From CAVQZC01 sp963718315 (GTDB lineage Bacteria; Actinomycetota; Thermoleophilia; Gaiellales; JAICJC01), in contig CAVQZC010000010.1 in NCBI GenBank assembly GCA_963718315.1, positions 372,001 through 436,000 on the forward strand: 64,000 nucleotides of DNA, read 5' to 3'. The notes beneath the pieces are model-generated. The model worked only from the letters and a program-made list of their open reading frames with translations. It had not been told where the DNA came from and did no database searches. Positions 8,608 to 17,225 of this stretch are shown in pieces. Position 1 is the first letter of the stretch. Each line of letters starts with the position of its first letter. Both the position numbers and the translations under genes were made by a program.

Positions 8608-8859
8608 TCAGGTGACGAGCCGCAGCTGACCCACCGGCTCCGCTGGCGGATCGACCAGCACCGACCCACACTCGCCGCAGGCGAGCTCGTCGGGCGCCAG
8701 CGCAACTCCAGCCGACGCATCGACCAGCCGCCGCATCACGCCGTCACAGACCGGGCACGTGGTCGACCGGCCACTCCGGCGGGCCTGGGCGAGCGCCGCC
8801 AGGATCACCGCGTCAAGCGTTCCGGCCAGCTCCTCGGTCACTGACAGCGCACTGCTCAT
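8608..8859 (-). CDS. Small zinc-ribbon protein
   Basis: This 83-residue protein has two CxxC pairs, CPVC near residue 35 and CGEC near residue 61, spaced as in a zinc ribbon. The N-terminal 30 residues are helical. Its start overlaps the stop of lexA by four bases (ATGA), so it is co-transcribed and coupled with lexA and probably shares SOS control. It is not a recognised repair protein. A DNA-binding or chaperone-like role is only a guess. Confidence 0.75.
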   Translation of the reverse strand: MSSALSVTEELAGTLDAVILAALAQARRSGRSTTCPVCDGVMRRLVDASAGVALAPDELACGECGSVLVDPPAEPVGQLRLVT

Positions 8860-9482
8860 AGGCGTCTCAGCACCGCCTTGACGGTGCCAAGGACGCGCAC
8901 CTCGTCGGGATAGATCGGCTCCATCGTCGCATTCTCCGGCTGCAGCCGCACACGGCCGTTCTCGCGGAAGAACCGCTTCACGGTCGCCTCCTCGTCGCCG
9001 ACCAGAGCCACCACGATCTCGCCGTCGCGGGCGTCCTCCTGCTTGCGAACGACCACCAGGTCGCCGGGCAGGATCCCCGCATCGATCATGCTCTCGCCCT
9101 TGACGGTGAGAACGAAGTCGGCGTCCGCGCAGAGCTGGTCGGGTACCGCCACCATGTCCTCGATCCGGTCTTCGGCGACCACCGGCGCACCTGCAGCGAC
9201 CTCGCCGAGCAGCGGCAGCACGTTGACGTTCCGCGGCGTGGCGTCGACCACGGCAGCGGTGCGGCTACGCCCACCCTCCATCACCTCGAGCGCGCGTGGC
9301 TTGGTCTTGTCACGCCGGATCAGGCCCGCGCCCTCCAGCCGCGCCAGGTGCGCGTGCACGGTCGAGGGCGACGTCAGACCGACCGCCTGGCCGATCTCGC
9401 GCACGGTCGGCGGGTAGCCGTACTGGTCGACGTGCTGGTTGACGAACTCGATGATCTCGCGCTGTCTCGGGGAAAGCTCCAC
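8856..9482 (-). CDS. lexA: LexA repressor
   Basis: LexA represses SOS genes and cleaves itself when stimulated by RecA filaments. The protein has 208 residues from a GTG start with AAGGAG upstream; the long open frame before it (to 9911) contains the operator and is non-coding. The winged helix at residues 1-67 carries PPTVREIGQAVGL. The cleavage site is Ala97-Gly98 (EVAAGAPV), the catalytic Ser131 is in KGESM and the catalytic Lys169 is in ATVKRF. The usual spacing is kept. An SOS box lies 18 bases upstream, so it is autoregulated. Confidence 0.97.
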   Translation of the reverse strand: MELSPRQREIIEFVNQHVDQYGYPPTVREIGQAVGLTSPSTVHAHLARLEGAGLIRRDKTKPRALEVMEGGRSRTAAVVDATPRNVNVLPLLGEVAAGAPVVAEDRIEDMVAVPDQLCADADFVLTVKGESMIDAGILPGDLVVVRKQEDARDGEIVVALVGDEEATVKRFFRENGRVRLQPENATMEPIYPDEVRVLGTVKAVLRRL

Positions 9483-9499
9483 CGTCGCTCCTTGTTGGA

Positions 9500-9513
9500 C
9501 GAACGTGTGTTCG
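9500..9513 (-). promoter_or_regulatory. LexA operator (SOS box)
   Basis: CGAACGTGTGTTCG is a perfect palindrome in its CGAAC/GTTCG arms and fits the Gram-positive and actinobacterial SOS consensus. It lies between the lexA start and a candidate promoter on the minus strand (TTGACG, 17-base spacer, CACACT, near 9522-9550). Confidence 0.92.
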
Positions 9514-9659
9514 GTGGAAGTGTGGCAGAAGGGTCGGACGGCGTCAAACCGGATTCGGGAAGGCTTATAGAGGGGTGCCGAAACCCCACATCGGCCGGGG
9601 CGGCGCCGAACCACGCGGGAGCGACCAGAACCCGCACCGCCCTTCCCAGCCGCTGTAGG

Positions 9660-9699
9660 CTCGGCTGCTCGGCTGCTCGGCTGCTCGGCTGCTCGGTTG
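9660..9699. repeat. Tandem repeat, five 8-bp units
   Basis: CTCGGCTG is repeated four times without change, then once as CTCGGTTG. It lies about 150 bp upstream of the lexA operator in non-coding DNA. Such arrays can vary in copy number by slippage. Confidence 0.9.
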
Positions 9700-10347
9700 G
9701 CAGGTGCCGGCCGGTGGCGACGAGACCACGCGGTAGGGGAAGTCCCGCCGCCCTGTATCCCGTACGACAACGGCATTGGGTCTTGTTGGGGGGCCTCGCC
9801 CTGGCCGGGCCGATCGGCCTGTACGGGCAGGCCATCAACCCGCTGTGCCCCAACGGGCATTACGGATATCCCTTCTACCCGTCGTGTGACCACAGTTCGG
9901 GCGGCTGACATGCGGCGACCGATGCGGGTCGAGGGGTCAGCTCAGGCGGTCATCGCGGCGCCAGTGGCGCGCTGCGATCAGTATCGCCAGTCCGGCTAGC
10001 GCATAATCGTCCAGAGCAGGAAGTGTGGGCGCCTCACGGCCTGTAGGCGAGGTTGAATGGAGTGCCCTTGTCAGCGGTCAGCGTGATCACCACGCTCTTG
10101 CTCGCAGGCCGCTCCGCGTCGCGGGTCGGATCAAGGTGTCAACCGAAGCGGGTCAACTCCAACTCACAAGCTGTGCGGCGGGTGCAAGGTGCAGATCCAC
10201 GCCGGCAAGGGCACCAACACCTACAGTTTGGCCGATCCCGACCGCGACTCACCGCGGCTTGACCTGCACGACATTGCCCTTCCCCGGCGCAGTGGACCAG
10301 GTAGTAACGCCGTGCCGGGGTTCGAGACCGAAGGCGCGGCCGGGTGG
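9700..10347. other. Intergenic region with one possible short ORF
   Basis: No firm gene is seen. On the plus strand the frame ending with the stop at 9906-9908 reads LGGLALAGPIGLYGQAINPL, then CPNGHYGYPFYPSCDHSSGG. It has good GC3 and could be a 40-45-residue secreted peptide from a TTG start near 9784, but no ribosome site is clear. From 9910 to 10347 nothing coding or structured stands out. Confidence 0.3.
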
Positions 10348-10383
10348 CTGTCGGACGGCCGCCTTGGGACGACCGTCCGACAG
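10348..10383 (-). terminator. Hairpin terminator after the glycine-rich protein gene
   Basis: There is a perfect 11-bp stem, CTGTCGGACGG/CCGTCCGACAG, with a 14-nt loop. It starts 17 bases downstream of the stop codon of the minus-strand gene that ends at 10400. No T tract follows. Confidence 0.6.
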
Positions 10384-10399
10384 TTGGGTCGTGGGGGTG

Positions 10400-13009
10400 T
10401 TATCGGGCGGTGATTGAGACCGCGTCTAGGGTCATGCCCCAGGCGGTGGCGGCGTCTGTGTCGGCGAAGGTCAGCGTGACCACGTCGCCTGCGGTGCCGG
10501 CGAAGGTCAGCTTGCCGTTCTTCCAGCCCATCGCTGAGGTCGAGGTGGTGGTCGTGTCGAACACCTTGCTGATCGAGACCGACGACACCCAGGTGGGCGC
10601 GTTCGCGGTGATCTGCATGTGCTTCTTGGCCGGCAGCCCGCCTGGGTTTCCGGCGTACTTGAACTTCAGGTTATATGCCCCTGAGTAGGCCAGGGTGATC
10701 GTCTGGCTGATCGTGCCTGGCGCCAGACCGGCCAGGTCAAGCGACTGCAGTCCAGCGGCGCTCTGCCAGTAGCTGCTGGCCACAATGTCGATAGAACCTG
10801 CTGTCACGTTCCACGGGCCGACCTTGTGACCCGCATTGAAGGTGGCGTTGCCGCCGCCCTCGTTGGGCGATTCAAACCCGCCGTCCTTGACCAGGTTCTT
10901 CGTCTTGACGTCAAACGTCTGGGTGACAGGCGTGGCCGGGATGTAGTTCCCATTCCCAGCCTGACTCGCCGTCAGCGAACACACGCCCGCCCCGACCAGA
11001 CTCACCGTGTTGCTGGAAACGGTACAGACGCCAGTCGTTGTCGACGCCACCGATACTGCCAGTCCCGACGTAGACGTGGGACTCACCGGGAACGGCGTGC
11101 CCGGCAGCGTCTGCGTCGCGATCGCGCCGAACGTGATCGTCTGGTCTGCCTTGTTGACCGCGACCGATTGGGACACCTGCGGCGCTGGGTTGTAGTTGCC
11201 GTTGCCGGCCTGGTTTGCGTTCAGCTGGCAGTTGCCGGTGCCGACGATCGTTACCGTCCACCCCGGAAGCGGCGACGCCGATGCCACCGTGCAGACGCTT
11301 GGCGTCGCTGAAGTCACCGCGACGTCGAGACCAGACGAGGCTGTCGGGCCGATCCCAAACACGTCGCCATACGTGTGTATTGGGATCGAGGCGAAGCTGA
11401 TCGTCTGGTGCGCCTTGACGATGTAGAAGAAGTTGGCCAACCCGTTGCTGCCGTTGTGGTTGGCATCGCCGGCGAAGCTGGCGGATGCCGTGTAGTCACC
11501 CACATTCGTCGGCGCCGTGGTCGAGTTATAGGTAGTGCCGTTTCGGCCGGTATAGGAGATCGTCGCCACCGCACCACCCTCACCGTCACTACCTGCGCTC
11601 GCCCACGAGGCGGTGCAACCCTGGCTGCTGCCGTTATACGTGAACGGCGTTCCCGTGCAGGCGATCGTGGTCGTCGAACCCGCCTTGCTGACCGTCAACG
11701 TTCCGGTGCCAGCAGAGGAAGCGTAGGAGGTATCGCCCGCAAACGATACGTCAATGTCGTAGGTGCCAACCGTGGCACCGCTGATTGCGACGTCGCTAAG
11801 CGTCGCGATGCCGCTGCTGTTCGTCGTCGGACACGACGGCAGCGGAGACGTGCCGCAAACCGTGTGGCCGCCGATGGCGAAGCTGATCTTCTTTCCCGCG
11901 ACGGCAACACCCCGCGACGTCAGCGTCGCCGTGACGGAGTAGGGGCCGCCGTAGGGGCCGCTTCCGCTCGCGGAGAGACTCGTCGGCGGCGTGACCAAGT
12001 ACGAGATGACCACCTCAGCCGGACTGCCCGTGAGACTCTGAGATCCACCCGCGGGAACCCGGTTGGAGCCGCCACCACCGCCGGCTGCGCCGCCGAGCGA
12101 ACCCGAATCGCCGCCGCCACCACCCGCGTAGCCGCCACCACCGCCGCCACCACCGGCAACACCACCGAATGAGGTGGCCGCACCTCCATCGCCGCCCGTC
12201 CCGCTGGCATTAACGCCGGCGGACCCGCCCTTGACGAAAATCGTGCCGTCGCCGGTGCCGTCCTGACCGGCGCCGCCGCCGTTGAAGCCGGGAGAATTCG
12301 ATGCGGAGCCGCTTCCGCCCCCGCCCGCACCACCGGCGGCGACGATCAGGCGCGGATCGCTGCCAGTGCCAAACTCGTTCTTACAGGCCTGGACGCTGAG
12401 AGAGCACGTCTGAACATCCGACGCACCGCCGCCACCACCGCCGTACCCCCCACAGTCGAAGCTGCCATCCGTGGCGCCAGGACCACCCTTCCCGCCGCCG
12501 TTCCAGCCGCCAAGCGAACCGATGGTGCCCCGGCCATTTTGCGGTGTTGAGTAATAGGAGGCGGAACCGCCTACCTCGACAAACAGCGTCTGACCAGGCG
12601 AAGCAACAACGCCGCCGGTAACGTCGGCACCCTGGCCCCCGTTCCCGGGCGTCCCGCCGCCAGTGGGATTGCCTCCCACCGAAGCCCAGCAATCCGCACC
12701 GTTGCTCGAGAGCCCATTCCCGATCGAACCCGGATTGCCATTTTGGCCGGCCGCGCCGATCGCTTCGACCACGAGGTTCGTGCTGGCCACGAGATTCGAT
12801 GGCACCTGAAGCTGCTGCTCAGCGCCGGTCGAGGTAAAGGTGACCGTGCACTGGTCGTAACTCCCGAACGGAGCGCAGGTCGGCGAGGGGTCGGCCGACG
12901 CCCGATGCGCCACCACACCCGCAGCGGGAGCGGCCACACCAGACCCTGCCAAGAACCCCAAGAGTGAGACGAACACTCCAACGACCACGACGATTCGCAG
13001 CAACGGCAT
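10400..13009 (-). CDS. Secreted glycine-rich, Ig-like repeat protein with choice-of-anchor C-type C-terminus
   Basis: The 869-residue protein starts with a signal peptide (residues 1-30). A domain with CAPFGSYDQCTVTF and a long Gly-rich region follow, to about residue 330. Next come a bacterial Ig-like domain (about 335-440, GGPYSVTATLTSRGVAVAGK), an MBG-type domain (about 445-560), and two copies of an 80-residue repeat beginning KAHQTISF and KADQTITF (about 560-705). The C-terminal domain starts LVKDGGFESPNEGG and is of the DUF642/choice-of-anchor C kind, a carbohydrate-binding jelly roll. It is probably a cell-surface adhesin or matrix protein. Its own terminator follows. Confidence 0.85.
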   Translation of the reverse strand: MPLLRIVVVVGVFVSLLGFLAGSGVAAPAAGVVAHRASADPSPTCAPFGSYDQCTVTFTSTGAEQQLQVPSNLVASTNLVVEAIGAAGQNGNPGSIGNGLSSNGADCWASVGGNPTGGGTPGNGGQGADVTGGVVASPGQTLFVEVGGSASYYSTPQNGRGTIGSLGGWNGGGKGGPGATDGSFDCGGYGGGGGGASDVQTCSLSVQACKNEFGTGSDPRLIVAAGGAGGGGSGSASNSPGFNGGGAGQDGTGDGTIFVKGGSAGVNASGTGGDGGAATSFGGVAGGGGGGGGYAGGGGGDSGSLGGAAGGGGGSNRVPAGGSQSLTGSPAEVVISYLVTPPTSLSASGSGPYGGPYSVTATLTSRGVAVAGKKISFAIGGHTVCGTSPLPSCPTTNSSGIATLSDVAISGATVGTYDIDVSFAGDTSYASSAGTGTLTVSKAGSTTTIACTGTPFTYNGSSQGCTASWASAGSDGEGGAVATISYTGRNGTTYNSTTAPTNVGDYTASASFAGDANHNGSNGLANFFYIVKAHQTISFASIPIHTYGDVFGIGPTASSGLDVAVTSATPSVCTVASASPLPGWTVTIVGTGNCQLNANQAGNGNYNPAPQVSQSVAVNKADQTITFGAIATQTLPGTPFPVSPTSTSGLAVSVASTTTGVCTVSSNTVSLVGAGVCSLTASQAGNGNYIPATPVTQTFDVKTKNLVKDGGFESPNEGGGNATFNAGHKVGPWNVTAGSIDIVASSYWQSAAGLQSLDLAGLAPGTISQTITLAYSGAYNLKFKYAGNPGGLPAKKHMQITANAPTWVSSVSISKVFDTTTTSTSAMGWKNGKLTFAGTAGDVVTLTFADTDAATAWGMTLDAVSITAR

Positions 13010-13695
13010 GACTCCGACCCCCTACATCGTGAGCGGACACCAACGGCGCTCGCCGGGACGCTGAGACTCTGGGCACACCGAGAGCAAAGCCACTATCTCA
13101 CAACCACGGCGCTGCCGGGCAAGCGCGCAATTCGGAGCGAGGCTGCGACGTTCCCAAGGGCTGAGCAAGCCAACCGGATGCCGAGGTCATGCGCGTGTCT
13201 ATCATCTCACTGATCCAGCACCTCGCCTGCCGCCGACTGTGGATCTCCGGGAGCGGGATAGGCGCGCTCCGCAGGGCACCGCACATTGTCGCGCTTGCCT
13301 TCGCCGCTGACGCTGGTCGCAATTGATGCCCCCGTCCAACTACGAAATGGATGTGCTCGTCAGCGTATCCCGCCGGCTGGTCTACCAGCCTCCCTCCCGG
13401 CGATGCTCGTCCCGCCGACCGGCCTAGCCGAGCCTGTCACACATAGTCCGACGGGATTCACGTCTATCTACCTTCCCCCCCGGACGCGGACGCTGAACAG
13501 CCATGCAAGCCGCCGAACAGTCGGGGCGTCTGCAGAACGGGCCGATCTAGTCCGCTGAAACCGGCCTCGCTATAGTGGAGTCGCAGAGGATGACGCGCTG
13601 ATTGCGACCGCCTTCCTCGGTGTAGGTGATCTGTTCGTAGCGATGGGCAGTAGGCATACACCGAGCGGACACGACCTGGGGGACCGTTCCGGCGC
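13010..13695. other. Intergenic region without a convincing gene
   Basis: This holds the upstream region of the glycine-rich protein gene. Short open frames on both strands show no family pattern or ribosome site. A 21-bp sequence at 13486-13506 (GCGGACGCTGAACAGCCATGC) recurs at 14387-14407. Confidence 0.4.
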
Positions 13696-14184
13696 TCAGG
13701 GAACAGCCGCTACGAAGCTTCGCGTCACCGTCTGACCGGCACGGACATTGAACGTCCACCCGCCTAAGCCCGACGGCCGCACCCGGTAGAGGCCTCGCGG
13801 CAGCGCGAACTCGGCGCGGCCGGTCTTGCTCGTCCGAAGGTTCCACACTCTGCCGGTAGTCATGTTGGTCAGCTTGAACCGAGCCAGCCGCATCGGGCGT
13901 ACGGTTGTCCCGGGAGCTACTCCACCGATTTCAGACAGGGTGATCCGAACACCGCCGGCCCCTTGGGGTACCCTCAACGCCGGCCAGCCCGGTTTGGTGT
14001 TCACACGGCTACCCCCACTAGCCCCCGCGGGTCCACTGGGCGCGAACGCCTGGCGGGCCACAAGAACACCCAGAGCGACCGCCAGAGCCCCGCCCGCGAG
14101 GAGTAGTCGTCGTCGCGACGCTCGTCTGCGGGCAAACACCGCTCGGCGACCACCAACACCGTCTATGAGCTGACCGTACTGCAA
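13696..14184 (-). CDS. Membrane-anchored protein with a small prealbumin-like domain
   Basis: The TTG start at 14184 is supported by GAAGGAGG just upstream. The 162-residue protein has a basic N-terminus, one transmembrane segment at about residues 28-46, a Gly/Ser/Pro linker, and an extracytoplasmic beta domain (ITLSEIGGVAPGT ... VWNLRTSKTGRAEFALPRGL). That pattern of a sentence-like beta sandwich ending in GxYRVRPSGLGGW resembles carboxypeptidase-regulatory or SpaA-like domains, which act as structural or binding modules. It stands alone between gene-poor stretches. Function is unknown. Confidence 0.7.
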   Translation of the reverse strand: MQYGQLIDGVGGRRAVFARRRASRRRLLLAGGALAVALGVLVARQAFAPSGPAGASGGSRVNTKPGWPALRVPQGAGGVRITLSEIGGVAPGTTVRPMRLARFKLTNMTTGRVWNLRTSKTGRAEFALPRGLYRVRPSGLGGWTFNVRAGQTVTRSFVAAVP

Positions 14185-14888
14185 GGCTTCCTCCTTCAGG
14201 TCAGAGGACGTTGCCCCTCTGACCTCCGGCAGGGCCGGTTGGTTCCCGACCCCCTACGCCGCAGCTTCTACTCTCCCGCGCTCCCGCTAAGTCAAGGCTT
14301 ATGGCCGGCCAGAAGGCGACACGCTCGCCCGGCAGTTGAACGTTCTGTGCGTAAGACGACACGGCATAGCGCTACGAGACGGCGAAGCGGACGCTGAACA
14401 GCCATGCGAGCCCAGCCTCCAGCCTCGGCCCGGCCCCATCCACCGCCACCACGCCGACGCGACGGCGGAGGAGCTTCGATCAGCGAGGGAGAAACCGGTT
14501 CAGGCTCTGGCCGTTGGCGCCGCTAAGGGTTCGCAACTTGCCTTTCCGCGGGGAGACTTGCAGACGTCGGGCTGTCTGGTGCTCAGGGATGGGGGTGCGC
14601 AGACCGCGACGCTTCCGACGATCCCATCCCACGTGCGCCGACGGCGCTGCTGCCGCCGGTTTCACTGCCTTGGATCGCCTCTCGAACCAGGCATGGCGCG
14701 ATCAGCCTCATCCACGACTGCGGCGGTGAGTACCTGATGTGTGACGCGGACGACCTGTTTGTCGCCGCCGTTCCCGAGAGGGCTCGTCCATGCCCCGGCG
14801 GCCCTTCACCGCACTCCTGCTGGAAGCAGCGCACCGCTTCGATTACGGCTGCGGTCGTTCCCAACGGCCGAGCCACGCCGCCAGGTCG
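14185..14888. other. Intergenic region without a convincing gene
   Basis: Nothing on either strand has family features. The second copy of a 21-bp repeat lies at 14387-14407. The first 90 bases hold the upstream region of the minus-strand gene that starts at 14184. Confidence 0.4.
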
Positions 14889-16046
14889 TCAGGATCGGCC
14901 GACGCCGAAGTGCGTTGTGGTGGCGATGGGTTGTCCGCCGCTCCAGTCGATTTCTAGGTACCCGTGGCGGCTGTTGTGGAGGTCGGGGATCTGTGCGATC
15001 ACGGCTCGAGTGCTGGTATCGATCACATCGCCGGAATCGCCGACGAACACGTAGCGCCCGTCCAGTGAGTGGAGCAGCCAACCCTCCCGCACGCACACCG
15101 AGGCGCAGTTGGGGTACGAGCCGGCAATCGGCGTCTGGAGATCGATGATCGCCAACCTGGTGGGAGAGTCGGCCGCCGACCACACCTCGACCTGCTGCTG
15201 GGGCACGTCGAGCACGTACACCTCGCTGCCATCTGGAGACAGACTGATTCCGTGCGATGCCGTGCGACGGTGGTACGCCGGTGGGATCGGGCCGAAGTTG
15301 AGGTTGGCGAGGATCCGCCCGGTCTGAAGGTCGCCGACGGAGAACCCCCGGTACCGCGTCCAGGTCAGGTACACGCGAGAGTCGGCCGCATCGACGGTGA
15401 ACGGGCGCACACCGGGGGCGGCGGACGGGCCCGGCCCGACGCGCCGCGCGCCGGCGAACCGTCGGGTGTACAAGAAATCGGAACCCACGCCGCCCATGAA
15501 CAGGTGCCGGTCGTGGCAGATCGTGTTGTGCGGCTGGTCGGGCCCCCTGATCGTGCCAAGGACATCCCCTGAGCCCGGGTCGATGACATCCCAGGTGTGG
15601 TCGCCGATCGAGTTCTCACCCTCCGGCATGTAGATGCGGCGATTGCAGTACGCGAACTGATCCGTGCCAAACGGATACGTCCTGTCCCACACGACAGAGT
15701 TGCTTAGTAGGTCGATTCGCATCAGCGCGCCCGTGCCAGTGCTTCCCCCGTTCCCGCCGTGGGATACGAACAGGGCGTGATCACGAACGTCGGCGTCAAT
15801 CCCCCGAACCGCATCGCTGAACGGCAGCGAGACGGACGACAGCAGCGGCCAGTCGCCTCCGATCCTGTACAGCGACAGGTGCCCGGGGGTAACCACGTAC
15901 AGCACCGGCCCATCCGCGAACGAAGCGCCTACGGCGCCGGTCGACGGAAGCGCCAGCACTAGCACGACGGCAATCAAACATGCGACGCGCCGTCGCAGGC
16001 GACACTGAGCAGTTGTTGTCACTCGGATCGCGTCGACGTCTCCCAC
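14889..16046 (-). CDS. Secreted beta-propeller protein (YncE/NHL-like)
   Basis: The 385-residue protein has a signal peptide (hydrophobic core VACLIAVVLVLALP, about residues 20-35). It then shows repeated blades with the pattern of a seven-bladed propeller: LYRIGGDWPLLSSVSL, ALMRIDLLSNSVVW, TWDVIDPGSGDVLGTI, VYLTWTRYRGFSVGDL, and SPDGSEVYVLDVPQQQVEVW near residue 268. YncE-like proteins are exported and bind polymers or partners; their role is poorly known. The exact start is uncertain: GTG at 16046 is given, and a later GTG is possible. It is one of three propeller proteins between 14.9 and 20.4 kb. Confidence 0.8.
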   Translation of the reverse strand: MGDVDAIRVTTTAQCRLRRRVACLIAVVLVLALPSTGAVGASFADGPVLYVVTPGHLSLYRIGGDWPLLSSVSLPFSDAVRGIDADVRDHALFVSHGGNGGSTGTGALMRIDLLSNSVVWDRTYPFGTDQFAYCNRRIYMPEGENSIGDHTWDVIDPGSGDVLGTIRGPDQPHNTICHDRHLFMGGVGSDFLYTRRFAGARRVGPGPSAAPGVRPFTVDAADSRVYLTWTRYRGFSVGDLQTGRILANLNFGPIPPAYHRRTASHGISLSPDGSEVYVLDVPQQQVEVWSAADSPTRLAIIDLQTPIAGSYPNCASVCVREGWLLHSLDGRYVFVGDSGDVIDTSTRAVIAQIPDLHNSRHGYLEIDWSGGQPIATTTHFGVGRS

Positions 16047-16299
16047 CTACGCAGGCGTCCGGTCGCGGACGATCATACAGACTCCCGATTCCGGCGGAAC
16101 ATCATCCCTGCGATGTCCCCCGACCGTCCCGGGATCCACTCGTGATGCCGGCGGTGGTCGAAAAATCCCAGAAGGTCTGGAGTACCGGTTGGGCACCCCC
16201 CCGACGCCCGGTTTACAACCGTCAGTGGAAACGCGGCGACCACAGATGAGGGCGACCCGAAGCCACCGCGGCATTGATCGCCGCGTCCACAGGAAGACC

Positions 16300-17214
16300 G
16301 CGAGCGTCGATCCGCAGGACACGGATACGACGTACCACGTCGAGTGGGGGCTGACCTCGAGCTATGGCTCCTCAACGACGGGCGGGCAACTGGCGGCAGG
16401 AACTCCGGCGGCACGACGGCCACCGACGACGCGACGTTCCGTACCGCTGATCGCCCGCCGCAGCTCCTCGCATTCCCCGGGGCGGAACTGATCGCCGGCC
16501 GGGTGCTCCAGGGCCGCGTCCCTCTTCACCTGGCCTGGAGCGCGCAAGCCGGTGATGCACCACTCTGCAACCACGGAGTCAGACGGCTGTCGCCTACGCC
16601 GATCACCACCCTGACGTCGGGGACTGCTCCGGCAACGACCGACACCGAACTCCCCGGCGCACTCACGTACGCTGCCCGCGCCGGCGCCTGCGACGGCCTC
16701 CACAGCAGCTGGCTCAACTCGGCGACCAGACGCCTGGGACTGCTCCAAGAAACCTCCTCAGTCCTTCACTACCGCGGCTCCTGGCAGACCGCCGCCTTGT
16801 CCAGCGCAAGCGGCGGACACGTCCGGCGCACCACAACCGCCGGCAGCCGACTGACGTTCTCCTTCACCGGGTACGACGTCGGACTCGTGGCCCCCACCTG
16901 CGCGGCCTGCTTTGCCGTCCTCATCAGCATTGATGGCGCGCGGCCCACCCGGGTCAACCTTCACTCCGCAACGACCGTCGCCCCAGACCGTCCACGTCCT
17001 CGCCAGGTTCACCCGGCGAGGCACCCATACCGTCAGCATCACCGCGGCACCCCTCAACGGTCACACCCGCGTCGACCTCGACGCCATCGCCCGCCTTACG
17101 TAGGCGCCCCTCAACCAGCTGCCTGCGATCGCCGCCGTCCCCGGCTCCGAATCCGACCTGTGGGCAGTCGGAACCAGCGGCGACCAGCCGCTGATCCTCC
17201 ACCACTCCTAGTTA
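16300..17214 (+). pseudogene. Decayed surface-protein gene (fibronectin-III and C-terminal beta domains)
   Basis: Several frames each hold a recognisable piece. Near 16308 reads VDPQDTDTTYHVEWGLTSSYGS, the sheet pattern of actinobacterial fibronectin-III modules. From about 16600 to 16985 reads a beta domain with FSFTGYDVGLVAP and LISIDGARPTRVNLHS, which continues after a frame change as ARFTRRGTHTVSITAAPLNG. A third piece, PGSESDLWAVGTSGDQPLIL, ends at a stop near 17214. Frame changes lie near 16400 and 16985. No start or ribosome site remains. It is probably a remnant of a secreted adhesin. Confidence 0.6.
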
Positions 17215-17225
17215 GACCCCACGAC

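Noticed and set aside
7401..8615. Long plus-strand frame of 404 codons
   Set aside because: It is antisense to the PotD-like gene, whose twin-arginine and lipoprotein features make it clearly the real one.
10312..10340. GGTTCGAGACC, resembling a tRNA T arm
   Set aside because: The flanking bases do not form the five-base T stem, and no anticodon or acceptor arm is present.
11900..12700. Short GC-rich repeats as a possible repeat array or CRISPR
   Set aside because: They are codon repeats for Gly-rich protein sequence in the minus-strand gene; there are no constant repeats with unique spacers.
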